From assembly GCF_025452235.1 (NCBI RefSeq), contig NZ_CP104965.1, forward strand, positions 992,001-1,056,000: a stretch of 64,000 nucleotides of DNA, read 5' to 3'. This DNA is from Devosia neptuniae (GTDB lineage: Bacteria; Pseudomonadota; Alphaproteobacteria; Rhizobiales; Devosiaceae). Position 1 is the stretch's first letter. Every line of letters begins with the position of its first letter. The notes under the pieces were generated by a model. The model saw nothing but the letters and a program-made list of their open reading frames with translations. It had not been told where the DNA came from and searched no databases. The translations under genes were made by a program, and so were the position numbers. Positions 35,653 through 43,981 of this stretch are shown in pieces.

Positions 35653-35794
35653 GGTGTCACCCCGGCGCAGGCCGGGGCCCATCCCGAGATGGCGCCCCAG
35701 CCGCAAGGTTTGTGAATGCCCCGTGATCATCAGGCGATCTGGCGGCGCGTTGTACTATCTCGAGCTGGGTCCCGGCCTGCGCCGGGATGACACC
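35653..35794. repeat. Palindromic repeat, inverted orientation (copy C)
   Basis: Arms 35653-35681 and 35766-35794 are reverse complements with a few mismatches. The centre carries CATCAGGCGATCTGGCGGCG and CCGCAAGGTT, which are the reverse complements of the core found in copies A and B, so this copy is inserted in the other orientation. It lies between two convergent genes. Confidence 0.85.
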
Positions 35795-35840
35795 GGGGTT
35801 GGGGCGGTCGCCTGCCCTAACCATCCCCCGATATCAGAGC

Positions 35841-36779
35841 CTACCACTCAAACGCCGGCCCACTCACCCGCGCCCCCAGCAAGAACACATCCGCCATCAG
35901 CCGCAGGGGCGCGGCATCGACGTCGGTTTCGTGCCGGTCCAGCAGCGTCGCGAAGCGCTCATACATCAGGCCATATTCGTCGTCGCCATGCTGGAGCACC
36001 AGCTCGTCATTGACGCGCAGGCTGCGGCCGCCATTTTCGAGCTTGAGCACGTCGCCGCCCATGGTTTCGAAGCGGATGGTCCAGATTTCTCCGCTCTCTT
36101 CGAGCCAGTTGAACCCGGCCGACAGGCTGGGCTTGTGCAATTGGCCCGACTTGAAGACGATCTCGACATCGACCGGGGTCTGCCGGTTGGCCGGGAAAGT
36201 CAGCTTGCTCGATTCCACAAAGACCGGGAAGGGCATGACCTTGGTGAAGATCGACATGGCATTGATGCCCGGATCGCAGACACCGAACCCGCCCGGCTCC
36301 CAGACCCAATCCTGCCCCGGATGCCATTTGCGCACACTTTCGCGCCAGTCGATGCGCACCGATTTAACGCCGCTTTCGGCCAGGATATCGCGGGTGCGAT
36401 CCACCGCCGCATTATATTGGGAATGCCAGGTCTGATAGAGTACGCGGCCCAGCCTTCCGGCATAGGCGACCAGATCGTCCAGTTCGGAAATCGTGGTGGT
36501 GGGCGGCTTTTCCATCATCACGTCCTTGCCGGCCTCGAGCGCCTCGCGGACATATTGATGGCGGATGCCGGGGGGTGTGCAGATCGAAACCAGCGACACC
36601 TCGGGCAGGGCTTCGTAAAGCTCGGCCGGGGTCTTGAACACGGGCAGGCCATTATGGCCCACGCCGCGTGTCGACACGGTCGCCGCCAATTCGAAATCCT
36701 CGGACCTGTCGATAACGGGCAGGTGCTGATCCTGGGCGATCTTGCCCACACCGATAACAGCGATTTTGCGTTTGGCCAT
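35841..36779 (-). CDS. Gfo/Idh/MocA oxidoreductase, D-galactose 1-dehydrogenase-like
   Basis: A 312-residue NAD(P)-dependent sugar dehydrogenase. The Rossmann motif is AVIGVGKIAQDQHLPVI, MEKPPTTTISEL holds the family EKP lysine, and WHPGQDWVWEPGGFGVCDPG with GINAMSIF matches bacterial galactose/arabinose dehydrogenases. It probably oxidises an aldose at C1, the first step of non-phosphorylative degradation. Transcribed after the glycerate kinase and VOC genes, with an 87-base gap. Confidence 0.75.
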   Translation of the reverse strand: MAKRKIAVIGVGKIAQDQHLPVIDRSEDFELAATVSTRGVGHNGLPVFKTPAELYEALPEVSLVSICTPPGIRHQYVREALEAGKDVMMEKPPTTTISELDDLVAYAGRLGRVLYQTWHSQYNAAVDRTRDILAESGVKSVRIDWRESVRKWHPGQDWVWEPGGFGVCDPGINAMSIFTKVMPFPVFVESSKLTFPANRQTPVDVEIVFKSGQLHKPSLSAGFNWLEESGEIWTIRFETMGGDVLKLENGGRSLRVNDELVLQHGDDEYGLMYERFATLLDRHETDVDAAPLRLMADVFLLGARVSGPAFEW

Positions 36780-36866
36780 GTCGATTTCCCCGAGCCGCTT
36801 TTTGCGGGGTGTTTAGAGCAGAGACCGGGCGGACCGCCAAGGTCTGTCGCCATAAAAGTATGATTT

Positions 36867-37226
36867 TTATTGCGGCTGTGGCTCCGAAGGCTCCCAGAGT
36901 TCGATCTGATTGCCCTCGGGGTCGTGAATGCGCGCAAAGCGTCCGGTCTCGGGCGTGTCCCATTCGTCCGGCCGCGTCTCGACGGCAATGCCTTCGGCCC
37001 GCAACTGCGCCATCATGCCATCCAGGTCATCGACGCGGAAATTGATCATCCATTGCTTGTCGGCCGGAAAATAGGTGCTCGCCTGCTTGAACGGCGCGAA
37101 GACGGTGAGCCCGGCATCCTGGTTCCAGAGTTCGGTCACGCCCAGATGTTTTTCATACCAGGCGGCAAGCGCCGGAGTATCATGAGACCGGAAGAAAATG
37201 CCGCCAATGCCAGTCGTTCTTGCCAT
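36867..37226 (-). CDS. VOC-family (glyoxalase-like) protein
   Basis: A 119-residue single VOC domain: GIGGIFFRSHDTPALAAWYE, MINFRVDDLDGMMAQLRAEG and FARIHDPEGNQIELWEP, with a His early in the fold and Glu near the end as likely metal ligands. It starts 9 bases after the glycerate kinase stop, so it is probably cotranscribed. Substrate unknown. Confidence 0.8.
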   Translation of the reverse strand: MARTTGIGGIFFRSHDTPALAAWYEKHLGVTELWNQDAGLTVFAPFKQASTYFPADKQWMINFRVDDLDGMMAQLRAEGIAVETRPDEWDTPETGRFARIHDPEGNQIELWEPSEPQPQ

Positions 37227-37235
37227 AACTCCCTC

Positions 37236-38489
37236 CTATCGGATCAGGATTGCGCGGAAGTCATTCACATTGGTGCCGGTCGGGCCGGTGACCAGCAGGT
37301 CGCCAATGGCGGCGAAAGCGGAATAAGCGTCGTTATTGGCCAGAGCCACCAGCGGGTCGATGCCGGCATGGCGCAGCCGCGTGGCGGTGCCGCCATCGGC
37401 AAAGGCGCCGGCATTGTCCTCGGAGCCGTCGATCCCGTCCGTGTCGGCGGCAACAGCCGAAATACCCTCGACCCCATCAATGGCGATGGCGAAGGCGAGC
37501 AGGAATTCGGCATTGCGCCCGCCCCGCCCCTTGCCGCGCAGCGTCACCGTGGTTTCCCCACCCGAAAGAAGCACGACGGGCTTGTTGAACGGACGATTAC
37601 GCACGGCGATTTCGCGGGCCATGGCGGCGTGAACCTGCGCCACGTCGCGCGATTCGCCCTCAATGGAATCGGACAGGATTGCCGCTTCGATGCCTTGGGA
37701 CCGCGCAATGTCGGCGGCTGATTCCAGTGACAGGGCCGCCGAGGCAATGGTGCGCACGGTATGTTGCGCGAATACCGGATCGCTGGGCAGGGGCGCAAGA
37801 TTGTCCTCACCGGCCAGCAGCGCCTGCGCCGCTGGCGGCAGCTGGAGCCGATAGAGATTGGCATATTTGCGCGCCAGTTCGCGCGTTCCGGGCAGGGCAA
37901 TGGTCGGGCCGGAGGCGACAATGGCCGGATCATCCCCCGGCACGTCGGACACGACCAGCGTTGCCACCCGGGCCGGCGCGCAATGCGCGGCCAGGCGCCC
38001 GCCCTTGATGGTCGAGAACTGATTGCGGATCAGGTTCATCACCCCGATCGGGGCACCCGAGGCCAGCAGCGTGCGGTTGATTTCCTGCTCGTCATCCAGC
38101 GTCAGGCCCAGCGCCGGCGCAGGCAGCAGCGAGGAGCCGCCGCCCGAAATCAGCGCCACGACCAGATCGTCGGCGGACAGGCCAGACACCGTCTCCATGA
38201 TCCGCCGCGCCGCGAGAAACCCTGCCTCATCGGGCACCGGATGGGCCGCTTCGACGATTTCGATGCGCTCGCAGGTCTCGCCATAGCCATAGCGCGTGAC
38301 CACCAGCCCGCTCAGCGGCCCGTCCCAGGCCGCTTCAAATGCCTTGGCCATTTGCGCGGAGGCTTTGCCCGCGCCGATGACCAGAGTGCGCCCGACCGGC
38401 TTGGGCGGCAGATTGAGCCGCACGGCCAAAGCGGGTTGCGCCTTGGCGACAGCGGCCTCAAACAACGATTGAAGTAGGATGCGATCCAT
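37236..38489 (-). CDS. Glycerate 2-kinase / hydroxypyruvate reductase-type (MOFRL family)
   Basis: A 417-residue protein of the GckA/TtuD family that phosphorylates D-glycerate to 2-phosphoglycerate. VIGAGKASAQMAKA, LVVALISGGGSSLLPAPA, NLIRNQFSTIKGGRLA and the C-terminal MOFRL-type GRGGRNAEFLLAFA are diagnostic. The ATG at 38489 gives the usual N-terminus but has a weak ribosome binding site; the frame opens at 38543. With the downstream sugar dehydrogenase it suggests sugar-acid or glycerate catabolism. Confidence 0.88.
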   Translation of the reverse strand: MDRILLQSLFEAAVAKAQPALAVRLNLPPKPVGRTLVIGAGKASAQMAKAFEAAWDGPLSGLVVTRYGYGETCERIEIVEAAHPVPDEAGFLAARRIMETVSGLSADDLVVALISGGGSSLLPAPALGLTLDDEQEINRTLLASGAPIGVMNLIRNQFSTIKGGRLAAHCAPARVATLVVSDVPGDDPAIVASGPTIALPGTRELARKYANLYRLQLPPAAQALLAGEDNLAPLPSDPVFAQHTVRTIASAALSLESAADIARSQGIEAAILSDSIEGESRDVAQVHAAMAREIAVRNRPFNKPVVLLSGGETTVTLRGKGRGGRNAEFLLAFAIAIDGVEGISAVAADTDGIDGSEDNAGAFADGGTATRLRHAGIDPLVALANNDAYSAFAAIGDLLVTGPTGTNVNDFRAILIR

Positions 38490-38628
38490 GGGCTGGGTTG
38501 CGACTCGATACGGCCAAGGGTAGCCAACTTGTGGCGCAGCCATTTGGAGCTGTCCAGTTATGCGCTGTCAAACGACGGACATAGAATGCCGATAGCGGCT
38601 GGCAGGCGCTGATTGCAAAGGGGCAAAA

Positions 38629-39324
38629 ATGACTGAACGATACGCGATTTATTTTGCCCCTCCGGCCACGGGGAGCCTGTGGGAACGCGCAGCAACCTGG
38701 CTGGGCCGTGACGCCGCCGATGGCGACCTGTTCGATGGACCGGTGGCCGGCATCGATCGGTCACGCCTGCTCAATCTCACCCAATCGGCCAATCGCTACG
38801 GCTTTCACGCCACGATCAAGGCGCCGATGGCGCTGGCCGATGGCGCCACCGAGGCCGATCTGCGCGCTGCCCTCACAAGCTTTACTGCCGAGCATGCCCC
38901 CTTCTCTATCGGCAAGCTCAAGCTGGCCTCGCTCGATGGTTTTCTGGCGCTGATTCCCGAAAACCCCAGTGAAAAATTGCAGGACTTCGCCGCCCATGTG
39001 GTGGAAAGTTTCGAAGTATTCCGCGCGCCGATGAGCGTGAAGGATCGCTCTGCCCGCCTCGGCAAGGGCCTGACCGAGCGGCAGGTGGAACTGCTCGATG
39101 GCTATGGCTACCCTTACGTGTTCGAGCAATTCCAGTTCCACATGACGCTGACCGACCGGCTCAGCGCGGAAGACGCCACCGATATCGCCAAGGCCGCCAC
39201 GACCTGGTTCTCGCCCATACTGGATGATGAAGTGGTGATCGATAGCCTCTCGCTGTTCGTCGAGCCCGAGAAAGGCCGGCCGTTCCGCCGCGTCGCCGAA
39301 TTTGCGCTGGGAGGCAAGGATTGA
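38629..39324 (+). CDS. DUF1045 protein, 2H-phosphoesterase-like (phosphonate-associated)
   Basis: A 231-residue protein with the two H-x-T boxes of 2H phosphoesterases: GFHATIKAPMAL (about 60) and FQFHMTLTDRL (about 165). DUF1045 genes typically accompany phnM/phnN in C-P lyase operons of alphaproteobacteria, with a probable role in processing cyclic ribose phosphate intermediates. Its stop overlaps the phnM start (TGATG). The rest of the C-P lyase operon is absent here. Confidence 0.85.
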   Translation: MTERYAIYFAPPATGSLWERAATWLGRDAADGDLFDGPVAGIDRSRLLNLTQSANRYGFHATIKAPMALADGATEADLRAALTSFTAEHAPFSIGKLKLASLDGFLALIPENPSEKLQDFAAHVVESFEVFRAPMSVKDRSARLGKGLTERQVELLDGYGYPYVFEQFQFHMTLTDRLSAEDATDIAKAATTWFSPILDDEVVIDSLSLFVEPEKGRPFRRVAEFALGGKD

Positions 39325-40460
39325 TGGAAGGGCAAGTCTTGCGCAATGCCAGGATCGTGCTGGCCGACGAGGTGATCGAGGGCAGTGTCGCCATCGCGGA
39401 TGGCGTGATCACCGCGATCGACAGCGGCCCCAGCCAGACCGGCGAGGATTTCGCGGGCGATTACCTGATCCCGGGCCTGGTCGAACTGCACACCGACCAA
39501 TTGGAAAGCTATTACCGTCCCCGCCCCGGCGTGTTCTGGGATCCTTTAGCCTCCTTGCATGCCCATGACGTGCAGATTGCCGGCTCGGGCATTACCACGG
39601 TGTTCGACGCGGTACGGATCGGCTCGGATTTCGATCTGCCGACCATGGGCGAGCATGTCGACAAGCTGGTCGGCGCCATTCACGCCGGCCGCGCCGGCGA
39701 TTGGTTGCGGGCCGAGCATTTCATCCACCTGCGTTGCGAATTGCCCAGCCACGACCTGCTCACCCAGTTCGAGACCTATGCGGCCGATCCGGCCACGCGG
39801 CTGGCCTCGGTGATGGATCACACGCCAGGCCAGCGCCAGTTCGGCTCGCTCGAAGATTACAAGCGCTTCTACAAGGACAAGATGGGCCGCACCCAGGCCG
39901 AGCTGGATAGCTATATCGCCGCGCGTCTCGGCGAGCAGGCGCAATATTCGGCGACCAATCGCCAGACTATTGTCAGGCGCGCCGCCGAATTGGGCCTGCC
40001 GCTGGCCAGCCATGATGATGCCACCCTAGCCCATGTCGAAGAGGCGCTGGCCGATGGCGTTGCCATTGCCGAATTTCCCACTACGCTCGCCGCAGCCGCT
40101 GCCGCCCATGATGCGGGCCTCGCCATCCTGATGGGCGCGCCCAATGTGGTGCGCGGCAAGTCCCATTCCGGCAATATCTCGGCGACCGATCTGGTGCGGG
40201 CCGGGCTCCTCGATATTCTGAGTTCGGATTATGTGCCGTTTGCCCTGTTGCAGGCGGTTTTCATCCTGCCCGAACGGGTTAAGGGGCTCAGCCTCTCCCA
40301 GGCATTGGCCATGGTCACCCTCAATCCTGCCAAAGCGGCGGGGCTTGAGGATCGCGGGCAGATCGCCATTGGCAAGCGGGCGGACCTGGTGCGGGTGCGC
40401 CGGGCCGGACCGCTGCCCGTCGTGCATGGCGTCTGGCGCGAGGGCCACAGGGTCAGCTAG
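39324..40460 (+). CDS. phnM: Alpha-D-ribose 1-methylphosphonate 5-triphosphate diphosphatase PhnM
   Basis: A 378-residue amidohydrolase-fold enzyme that removes diphosphate from the ribose triphosphonate intermediate of the C-P lyase pathway. LIPGLVELHTDQLESYYRPR is the metal site, DHTPGQRQF and SHDDATLAHVEEAL are typical of PhnM, and GAPNVVRGKSHSGNIS and ILSSDYVP complete the signature. ATG 39324 overlaps the previous stop; TTG 39321 is less likely. No phnGHIJKL, phnN or transporter genes are in the window. Confidence 0.92.
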   Translation: MEGQVLRNARIVLADEVIEGSVAIADGVITAIDSGPSQTGEDFAGDYLIPGLVELHTDQLESYYRPRPGVFWDPLASLHAHDVQIAGSGITTVFDAVRIGSDFDLPTMGEHVDKLVGAIHAGRAGDWLRAEHFIHLRCELPSHDLLTQFETYAADPATRLASVMDHTPGQRQFGSLEDYKRFYKDKMGRTQAELDSYIAARLGEQAQYSATNRQTIVRRAAELGLPLASHDDATLAHVEEALADGVAIAEFPTTLAAAAAAHDAGLAILMGAPNVVRGKSHSGNISATDLVRAGLLDILSSDYVPFALLQAVFILPERVKGLSLSQALAMVTLNPAKAAGLEDRGQIAIGKRADLVRVRRAGPLPVVHGVWREGHRVS

Positions 40461-40532
40461 GCCAAGGAAATGAACTACTTGGGCGCCAACGCGTTGTGTT
40501 TGAACAACAAGCGTCAAGCGTCCGGAGTTTTC

Positions 40533-40679
40533 ATGAATCGCAATGGTCTTTATGCCGTGATCGCCATCCTGCTGGTCGCGGTGGTAGCTTTTGCCATCTA
40601 TACCTATCAGCAGCAGAACCGCCCCGGCGTCGAGGTTCGGCTGGACGAACAGGGGATTTCCATCGATGGCAATGGCTAG
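40533..40679 (+). CDS. Small single-pass membrane protein
   Basis: 48 residues (MNRNGLYAVIAILLVAVVAF then AIYTYQQQNRPG ...) with one N-terminal membrane helix and a charged tail. GGAG lies 7 bases before the ATG at 40533. The stop overlaps the next small gene, indicating coupling. Function unknown. Confidence 0.65.
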   Translation: MNRNGLYAVIAILLVAVVAFAIYTYQQQNRPGVEVRLDEQGISIDGNG

Positions 40680-40872
40680 CGATTATGACCTCGCCCCGCT
40701 GCGCGACACGCTGATTGCGGCGATTGCGGGGGAACTGGCCCGGCAGGACGCGCGCAATGTCGATGTCGCGGCCCTGGCCGATGCGATCATGACAGCGATC
40801 AATGCGCCCCCGGCTCACGATGCCGAAGAGGGCAAGCGCCCCGAGGACCTCAACGCCACCAATGACGATTGA
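40666..40872 (+). CDS. Small soluble protein of unknown function
   Basis: A 68-residue protein (MAMASDYDLAPLRDTLIAAI ... EDLNATNDD) with an amphipathic helical middle and acidic tail. The start is ATG 40666 (AGGGGAT upstream) or ATG 40672. It overlaps the membrane-protein gene by 14 bases. No known domain. Confidence 0.55.
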   Translation: MAMASDYDLAPLRDTLIAAIAGELARQDARNVDVAALADAIMTAINAPPAHDAEEGKRPEDLNATNDD

Positions 40873-40880
40873 GGCAAACA

Positions 40881-40919
40881 AAAAGGCATTCCCATGAGCG
40901 GGAATGCCTTTTTTGTTTT
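40881..40919. terminator. Bidirectional intrinsic terminator
   Basis: AAAAGGCATTCCC and GGGAATGCCTTTT form a perfect stem around ATGAGC, with a T-run on the plus strand and an A-run (T on the minus strand) at the left. It ends both the small plus-strand pair and the convergent minus-strand gene. Confidence 0.92.
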
Positions 40920-40939
40920 TAGTTTTCGTGAAGCTGAAT

Positions 40940-41161
40940 TCAGGCCGCGTCGGCGCTGCCCTTGCGGACGGCCTGCGACACGGCAAAATGCGCCTTTTCG
41001 ACGGTTTCGAACTGCTGGCCATCGATAGCGAAAGCGGGCAGGCGAACGGCGAGGAAGCGATAACCCGCTTCATGCGGCACGACGACGCCCAAAGGCTCGC
41101 CGCCCACTTCAATGACGATAGGCTTGTGGGCCTTGGCCCGATCTAGACTGTTTTCCTGCAT
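40940..41161 (-). CDS. Small conserved-looking protein of unknown function
   Basis: 73 residues from ATG 41161 (MQENSLDRAKAHKPIVIEVG), with GTGGAG upstream; a GTG at 41176 lacks a ribosome binding site. The strand-rich N-terminal half (PIVIEVGGEPLGVVVPHEAG) and helical end suggest a small alpha/beta fold. Convergent terminator shared with the previous pair. I do not recognise the family. Confidence 0.55.
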   Translation of the reverse strand: MQENSLDRAKAHKPIVIEVGGEPLGVVVPHEAGYRFLAVRLPAFAIDGQQFETVEKAHFAVSQAVRKGSADAA

Positions 41162-41681
41162 CAGTGGATGCTCCACTTGGCGTCGACTCGTTCACCACCC
41201 TGGAGGTTGGTCCGTGTGGACCACCGGGGTGAATCAGCAACGCTGGGGTTCTATCGGTTATTTGAGACGAGGTTGTGACGAGGTCACATTCGTTTGGAGC
41301 GACAGATCCGTTGCCAGCGTTTTGAGGCTTGCATGGAAATACGTACATTCGCGCAGCCAGCATGGATGGTGAAGGTATTGAATGATGTCATCTTCAGTCC
41401 TCTCCTGCGGGTTGAACGATAAGGCCGCCGGGGCTCTGCCAGCGGTGAAGGCAAGATAGGAGCGTTCGAGGCAGATTTCCAGCCCGGGCAACGCCATAGA
41501 ATGACGATTTCTGAAAAAAGCCTACTCGACTTTGGGCGCAGAACGAAAACTGGTGTGGTTTTGTCATATTATGACAGAGCAATGACACCACCACCATGCT
41601 TGCAGTGGCCGTGACAATCTGGTGATGTCCGCCCCCGATAGATGATCGCTGCCCGCCAGGGGTGGCCAGAAGGGATGCCGC
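41162..41681. other. Intergenic region of about 520 bases, no confident gene
   Basis: AT-richer than its surroundings. A 79-residue minus-strand frame at 41258-41497 has no ribosome binding site and no recognisable motif, so I do not call it. A short hairpin TGGTCC-GTGT-GGACCA lies near 41208-41223. The palindrome at 41562-41576 is listed separately. It may hold a small RNA or long leader of the LacI gene; I see no direct evidence. Confidence 0.5.
41562..41576. promoter_or_regulatory. Operator-like palindrome upstream of the LacI-family gene
   Basis: TGTCATA - T - TATGACA is a perfect 7-bp inverted repeat with a single central base, 106 bases before the regulator start. It may be an autoregulatory site. 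LacI operators usually centre on CG, so another regulator is also possible. Confidence 0.4.
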
Positions 41682-42731
41682 GTGCCTGACGACGATATGC
41701 CGGCCGAACCGGCGGCCAAGCGGGGCGTCAAGCCATCCGGCAAGCCGACGCTCAAGACCATTGCCGAATTGACCGGCTTTGCCGTGACCACCGTGTCGCG
41801 CGCGCTCAACAATGCGCCCGAACTGGCGCAGGACACCCGCGACAAGGTGCAGAGGGTGGCCGCCGAAATCGGCTATCTCCCTGACCGCGCCGCTTTGCGG
41901 CTCAAGACCGGCCGCACCAATGTGCTCTCGCTGGTGCTGGAGCCGGACGAGCAGATTTACGGCTTTGGCACCTCCATCGTCAGCGGGTTGACCGAGGCGA
42001 TGCGCAACACGCCCTACCACCTGGTCATCACCCCGCTGTTCCGCAATGTGTCGCCGATGGAGCCGATCCGCCATATCGTGCGCAATCGCATGGCCGATGG
42101 GGTGATTTTCTCCAAGGCCGAAATCTATGACGAGCGCGCCCGCTTCCTGCTCGACAATGATTTCCCCTTTATCAGCCATGGCCGCAGCCGCTGGCCCGAT
42201 GCCCATCCCTGGGTGGATTTCGACAATGAGGCTTTTGCCTATGGCGCGGTCAAGCGCCTGGTGCAGAAGGGCTGCCGGCTGGTGTCCATCGTGCTGCCCG
42301 ACAGCGCCCTGACCTATACCGAACACCTCAAGGCCGGCATTGCTCGGGCGGCCGGGGAAGCCGGCATCGCCTACGAATTTGCCGCCGACATCAATCTGGG
42401 CAGCCCCACCGACGCCATCCGCACCCATGTCGCCAAACGCGCCCGCCGCCCCGACGGCGGCCCCGACGGCTATGTCTGCGCCTCCGAGATTTCAGCGCTG
42501 GCGGTGATCGGCGCGCTGAACGAAGCCGGCAAGACCGTCGGGCAATCCGCTCACGTGGTCACCAAACAGGCTTCCCAACTCTTTGCCCAGTTCCAACCGG
42601 GCGCAGAAACGGTCTTTGAGGATTTCACCAAGGCTGGCCACAGCCTGGGCACGCTATTGCTGCGCAGGATCGGCGGGGAGAGCGCGGACACTCTCACCGC
42701 GCTCGATTTGCCCCGGTTTGATTGGGACTAG
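41682..42731 (+). CDS. LacI-family transcriptional regulator
   Basis: A 349-residue regulator. The helix-turn-helix and hinge read TLKTIAELTGFAVTTVSRAL then NNAPELAQDTRDKVQRVA, and the periplasmic-binding-protein-like sensor domain has DGVIFSKAEIYDERARFLL and DGYVCASEISALAVIGAL. GTG 41682 is preceded by AAGGGA with good spacing; ATG 41697 is an alternative. No sugar transport operon adjoins it. The convergent neighbour is an aldo/keto reductase. Confidence 0.88.
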   Translation: MPDDDMPAEPAAKRGVKPSGKPTLKTIAELTGFAVTTVSRALNNAPELAQDTRDKVQRVAAEIGYLPDRAALRLKTGRTNVLSLVLEPDEQIYGFGTSIVSGLTEAMRNTPYHLVITPLFRNVSPMEPIRHIVRNRMADGVIFSKAEIYDERARFLLDNDFPFISHGRSRWPDAHPWVDFDNEAFAYGAVKRLVQKGCRLVSIVLPDSALTYTEHLKAGIARAAGEAGIAYEFAADINLGSPTDAIRTHVAKRARRPDGGPDGYVCASEISALAVIGALNEAGKTVGQSAHVVTKQASQLFAQFQPGAETVFEDFTKAGHSLGTLLLRRIGGESADTLTALDLPRFDWD

Positions 42732-42778
42732 CTAACTAACCACCGGCCCTCCCTCGCCCCTTGAGGGAGAGGGACAGG

Positions 42779-42801
42779 TTATTCTTCGTCCAGAAGAATA
42801 A
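42779..42801. terminator. Hairpin between convergent LacI and aldo/keto reductase genes
   Basis: TTATTCTTC and GAAGAATAA form a perfect 9-bp stem around GTCCA. It sits inside a C/G-rich inverted segment (CCTCCCTCGCCCCTTGAGGG). The lack of a clean T-run makes terminator function likely but not certain. Confidence 0.55.
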
Positions 42802-42850
42802 TCAGGGTGAGGGGTACTGCGCTCTCCCATGCCAGAAGTGCAGAAGGCCC

Positions 42851-43888
42851 CTACCGCAACCATCCCTTCGGACTGGGATGCAGTTCCATCTGCCCATCCT
42901 TGGTCGCCTCGTCGATCTGCGCGATCTCGTCCGCGCTCAGCTCCAGATTATTGAGCACGCCCAGATTGTCCTTGAGCTGATCGAGCGTGCGCACGCCCAC
43001 GAGCGCCGAGGTCATTTCCTTGCGTCGCAGCGCCCAGCTCAGCGCCAGTTGCACCATGGACTGTCCTCGCGCCCGGGCAATGGCGCCCAGCTTGTCCACC
43101 GCCTCCAGCACGCGCGGCTCGACATGGCTGGCGCGGAGCGTCGTATTGCTCGATGCCGCGCGAGTGCCTTCCTTGGCGCCACTGTTATACTTGCCGCTCA
43201 GCACGCCCTGCGCCAGCGGCGAAAAGGCGATGATGCCGATGCCCAATTCACCACAGGCGTCGATGGTGTGGTCATTCTCGATCCAGCGATTGAGCACAGA
43301 ATAGCTGGGCTGATGGATGGTGGTGGCCACGCCCATTTGCTTCAAAATCCGATGCGCCTCGCGCGTTTCGGCTTCGGGATAGCTCGAAATGCCGACATAG
43401 AGCGCCTTGCCTTGCCGCACCACCTGGGCCAGCGCGCCCACGGTTTCCTCGAGCGGGGTATTGGGATCGTAACGGTGGGAATAAAAGATATCGACATAGT
43501 CGAGCCCCATGCGCTTGAGGCTCTGGTCCAGGCTTGCGATCAGATATTTGCGGCTGCCGAATTCGCCATAGGGACCGGGCCACATATTGTAACCGGCTTT
43601 GGTCGAGATGATCAGCTCATCCCGATAGGGCCGGAAATCGCGCGCCATGACCTGGCCGAACAGTTCCTCGGACGAGCCGGCGGGCGGCCCGTAATTATTG
43701 GCCAGGTCGAAATGGGTAATACCCGCATCGAACGCATGGCCCAGGATTTCCATGGCGCCGGGATAGTCCCGCGTGCCGCCGAAATTCTGCCATAGGCCCA
43801 GGCTGATGACCGGCAGCTTGAGCCCCGAGCGGCCCGAATGGCGATATTGCATGCTGTCATAGCGTGCCGGATCGGCCCGATAGGTCAT
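42851..43888 (-). CDS. Aldo/keto reductase, YghZ/GpR-like (L-glyceraldehyde 3-phosphate reductase type)
   Basis: A 345-residue AKR14-like enzyme from ATG 43888 (MTYRADPARYDSMQYRHSGR), preceded by CAGGAGGACG. HFDLANNYGPPAGSSEELFG holds Asp and Tyr, ISTKAGYNMWPGPYGEFGSR the Lys region, and IFYSHRYDPNTPLEETV the His. This matches YghZ, which detoxifies L-glyceraldehyde 3-phosphate and methylglyoxal. The open frame continues to 44506 opposite trhO, but that part is shadow. Confidence 0.92.
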   Translation of the reverse strand: MTYRADPARYDSMQYRHSGRSGLKLPVISLGLWQNFGGTRDYPGAMEILGHAFDAGITHFDLANNYGPPAGSSEELFGQVMARDFRPYRDELIISTKAGYNMWPGPYGEFGSRKYLIASLDQSLKRMGLDYVDIFYSHRYDPNTPLEETVGALAQVVRQGKALYVGISSYPEAETREAHRILKQMGVATTIHQPSYSVLNRWIENDHTIDACGELGIGIIAFSPLAQGVLSGKYNSGAKEGTRAASSNTTLRASHVEPRVLEAVDKLGAIARARGQSMVQLALSWALRRKEMTSALVGVRTLDQLKDNLGVLNNLELSADEIAQIDEATKDGQMELHPSPKGWLR

Positions 43889-43981
43889 GACGTCCTCCTG
43901 AGAATTTGCGATTTGCCCATGCGTGACGGGCGGCGCGACGAGTGGTATGAGCGGGGCCATGTGCCCCCCGATAATACGCCT

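Noticed and set aside
41258..41497. 79-residue minus-strand frame in the large gap
   Set aside because: No ribosome binding site, no recognisable motif, typical of chance frames.
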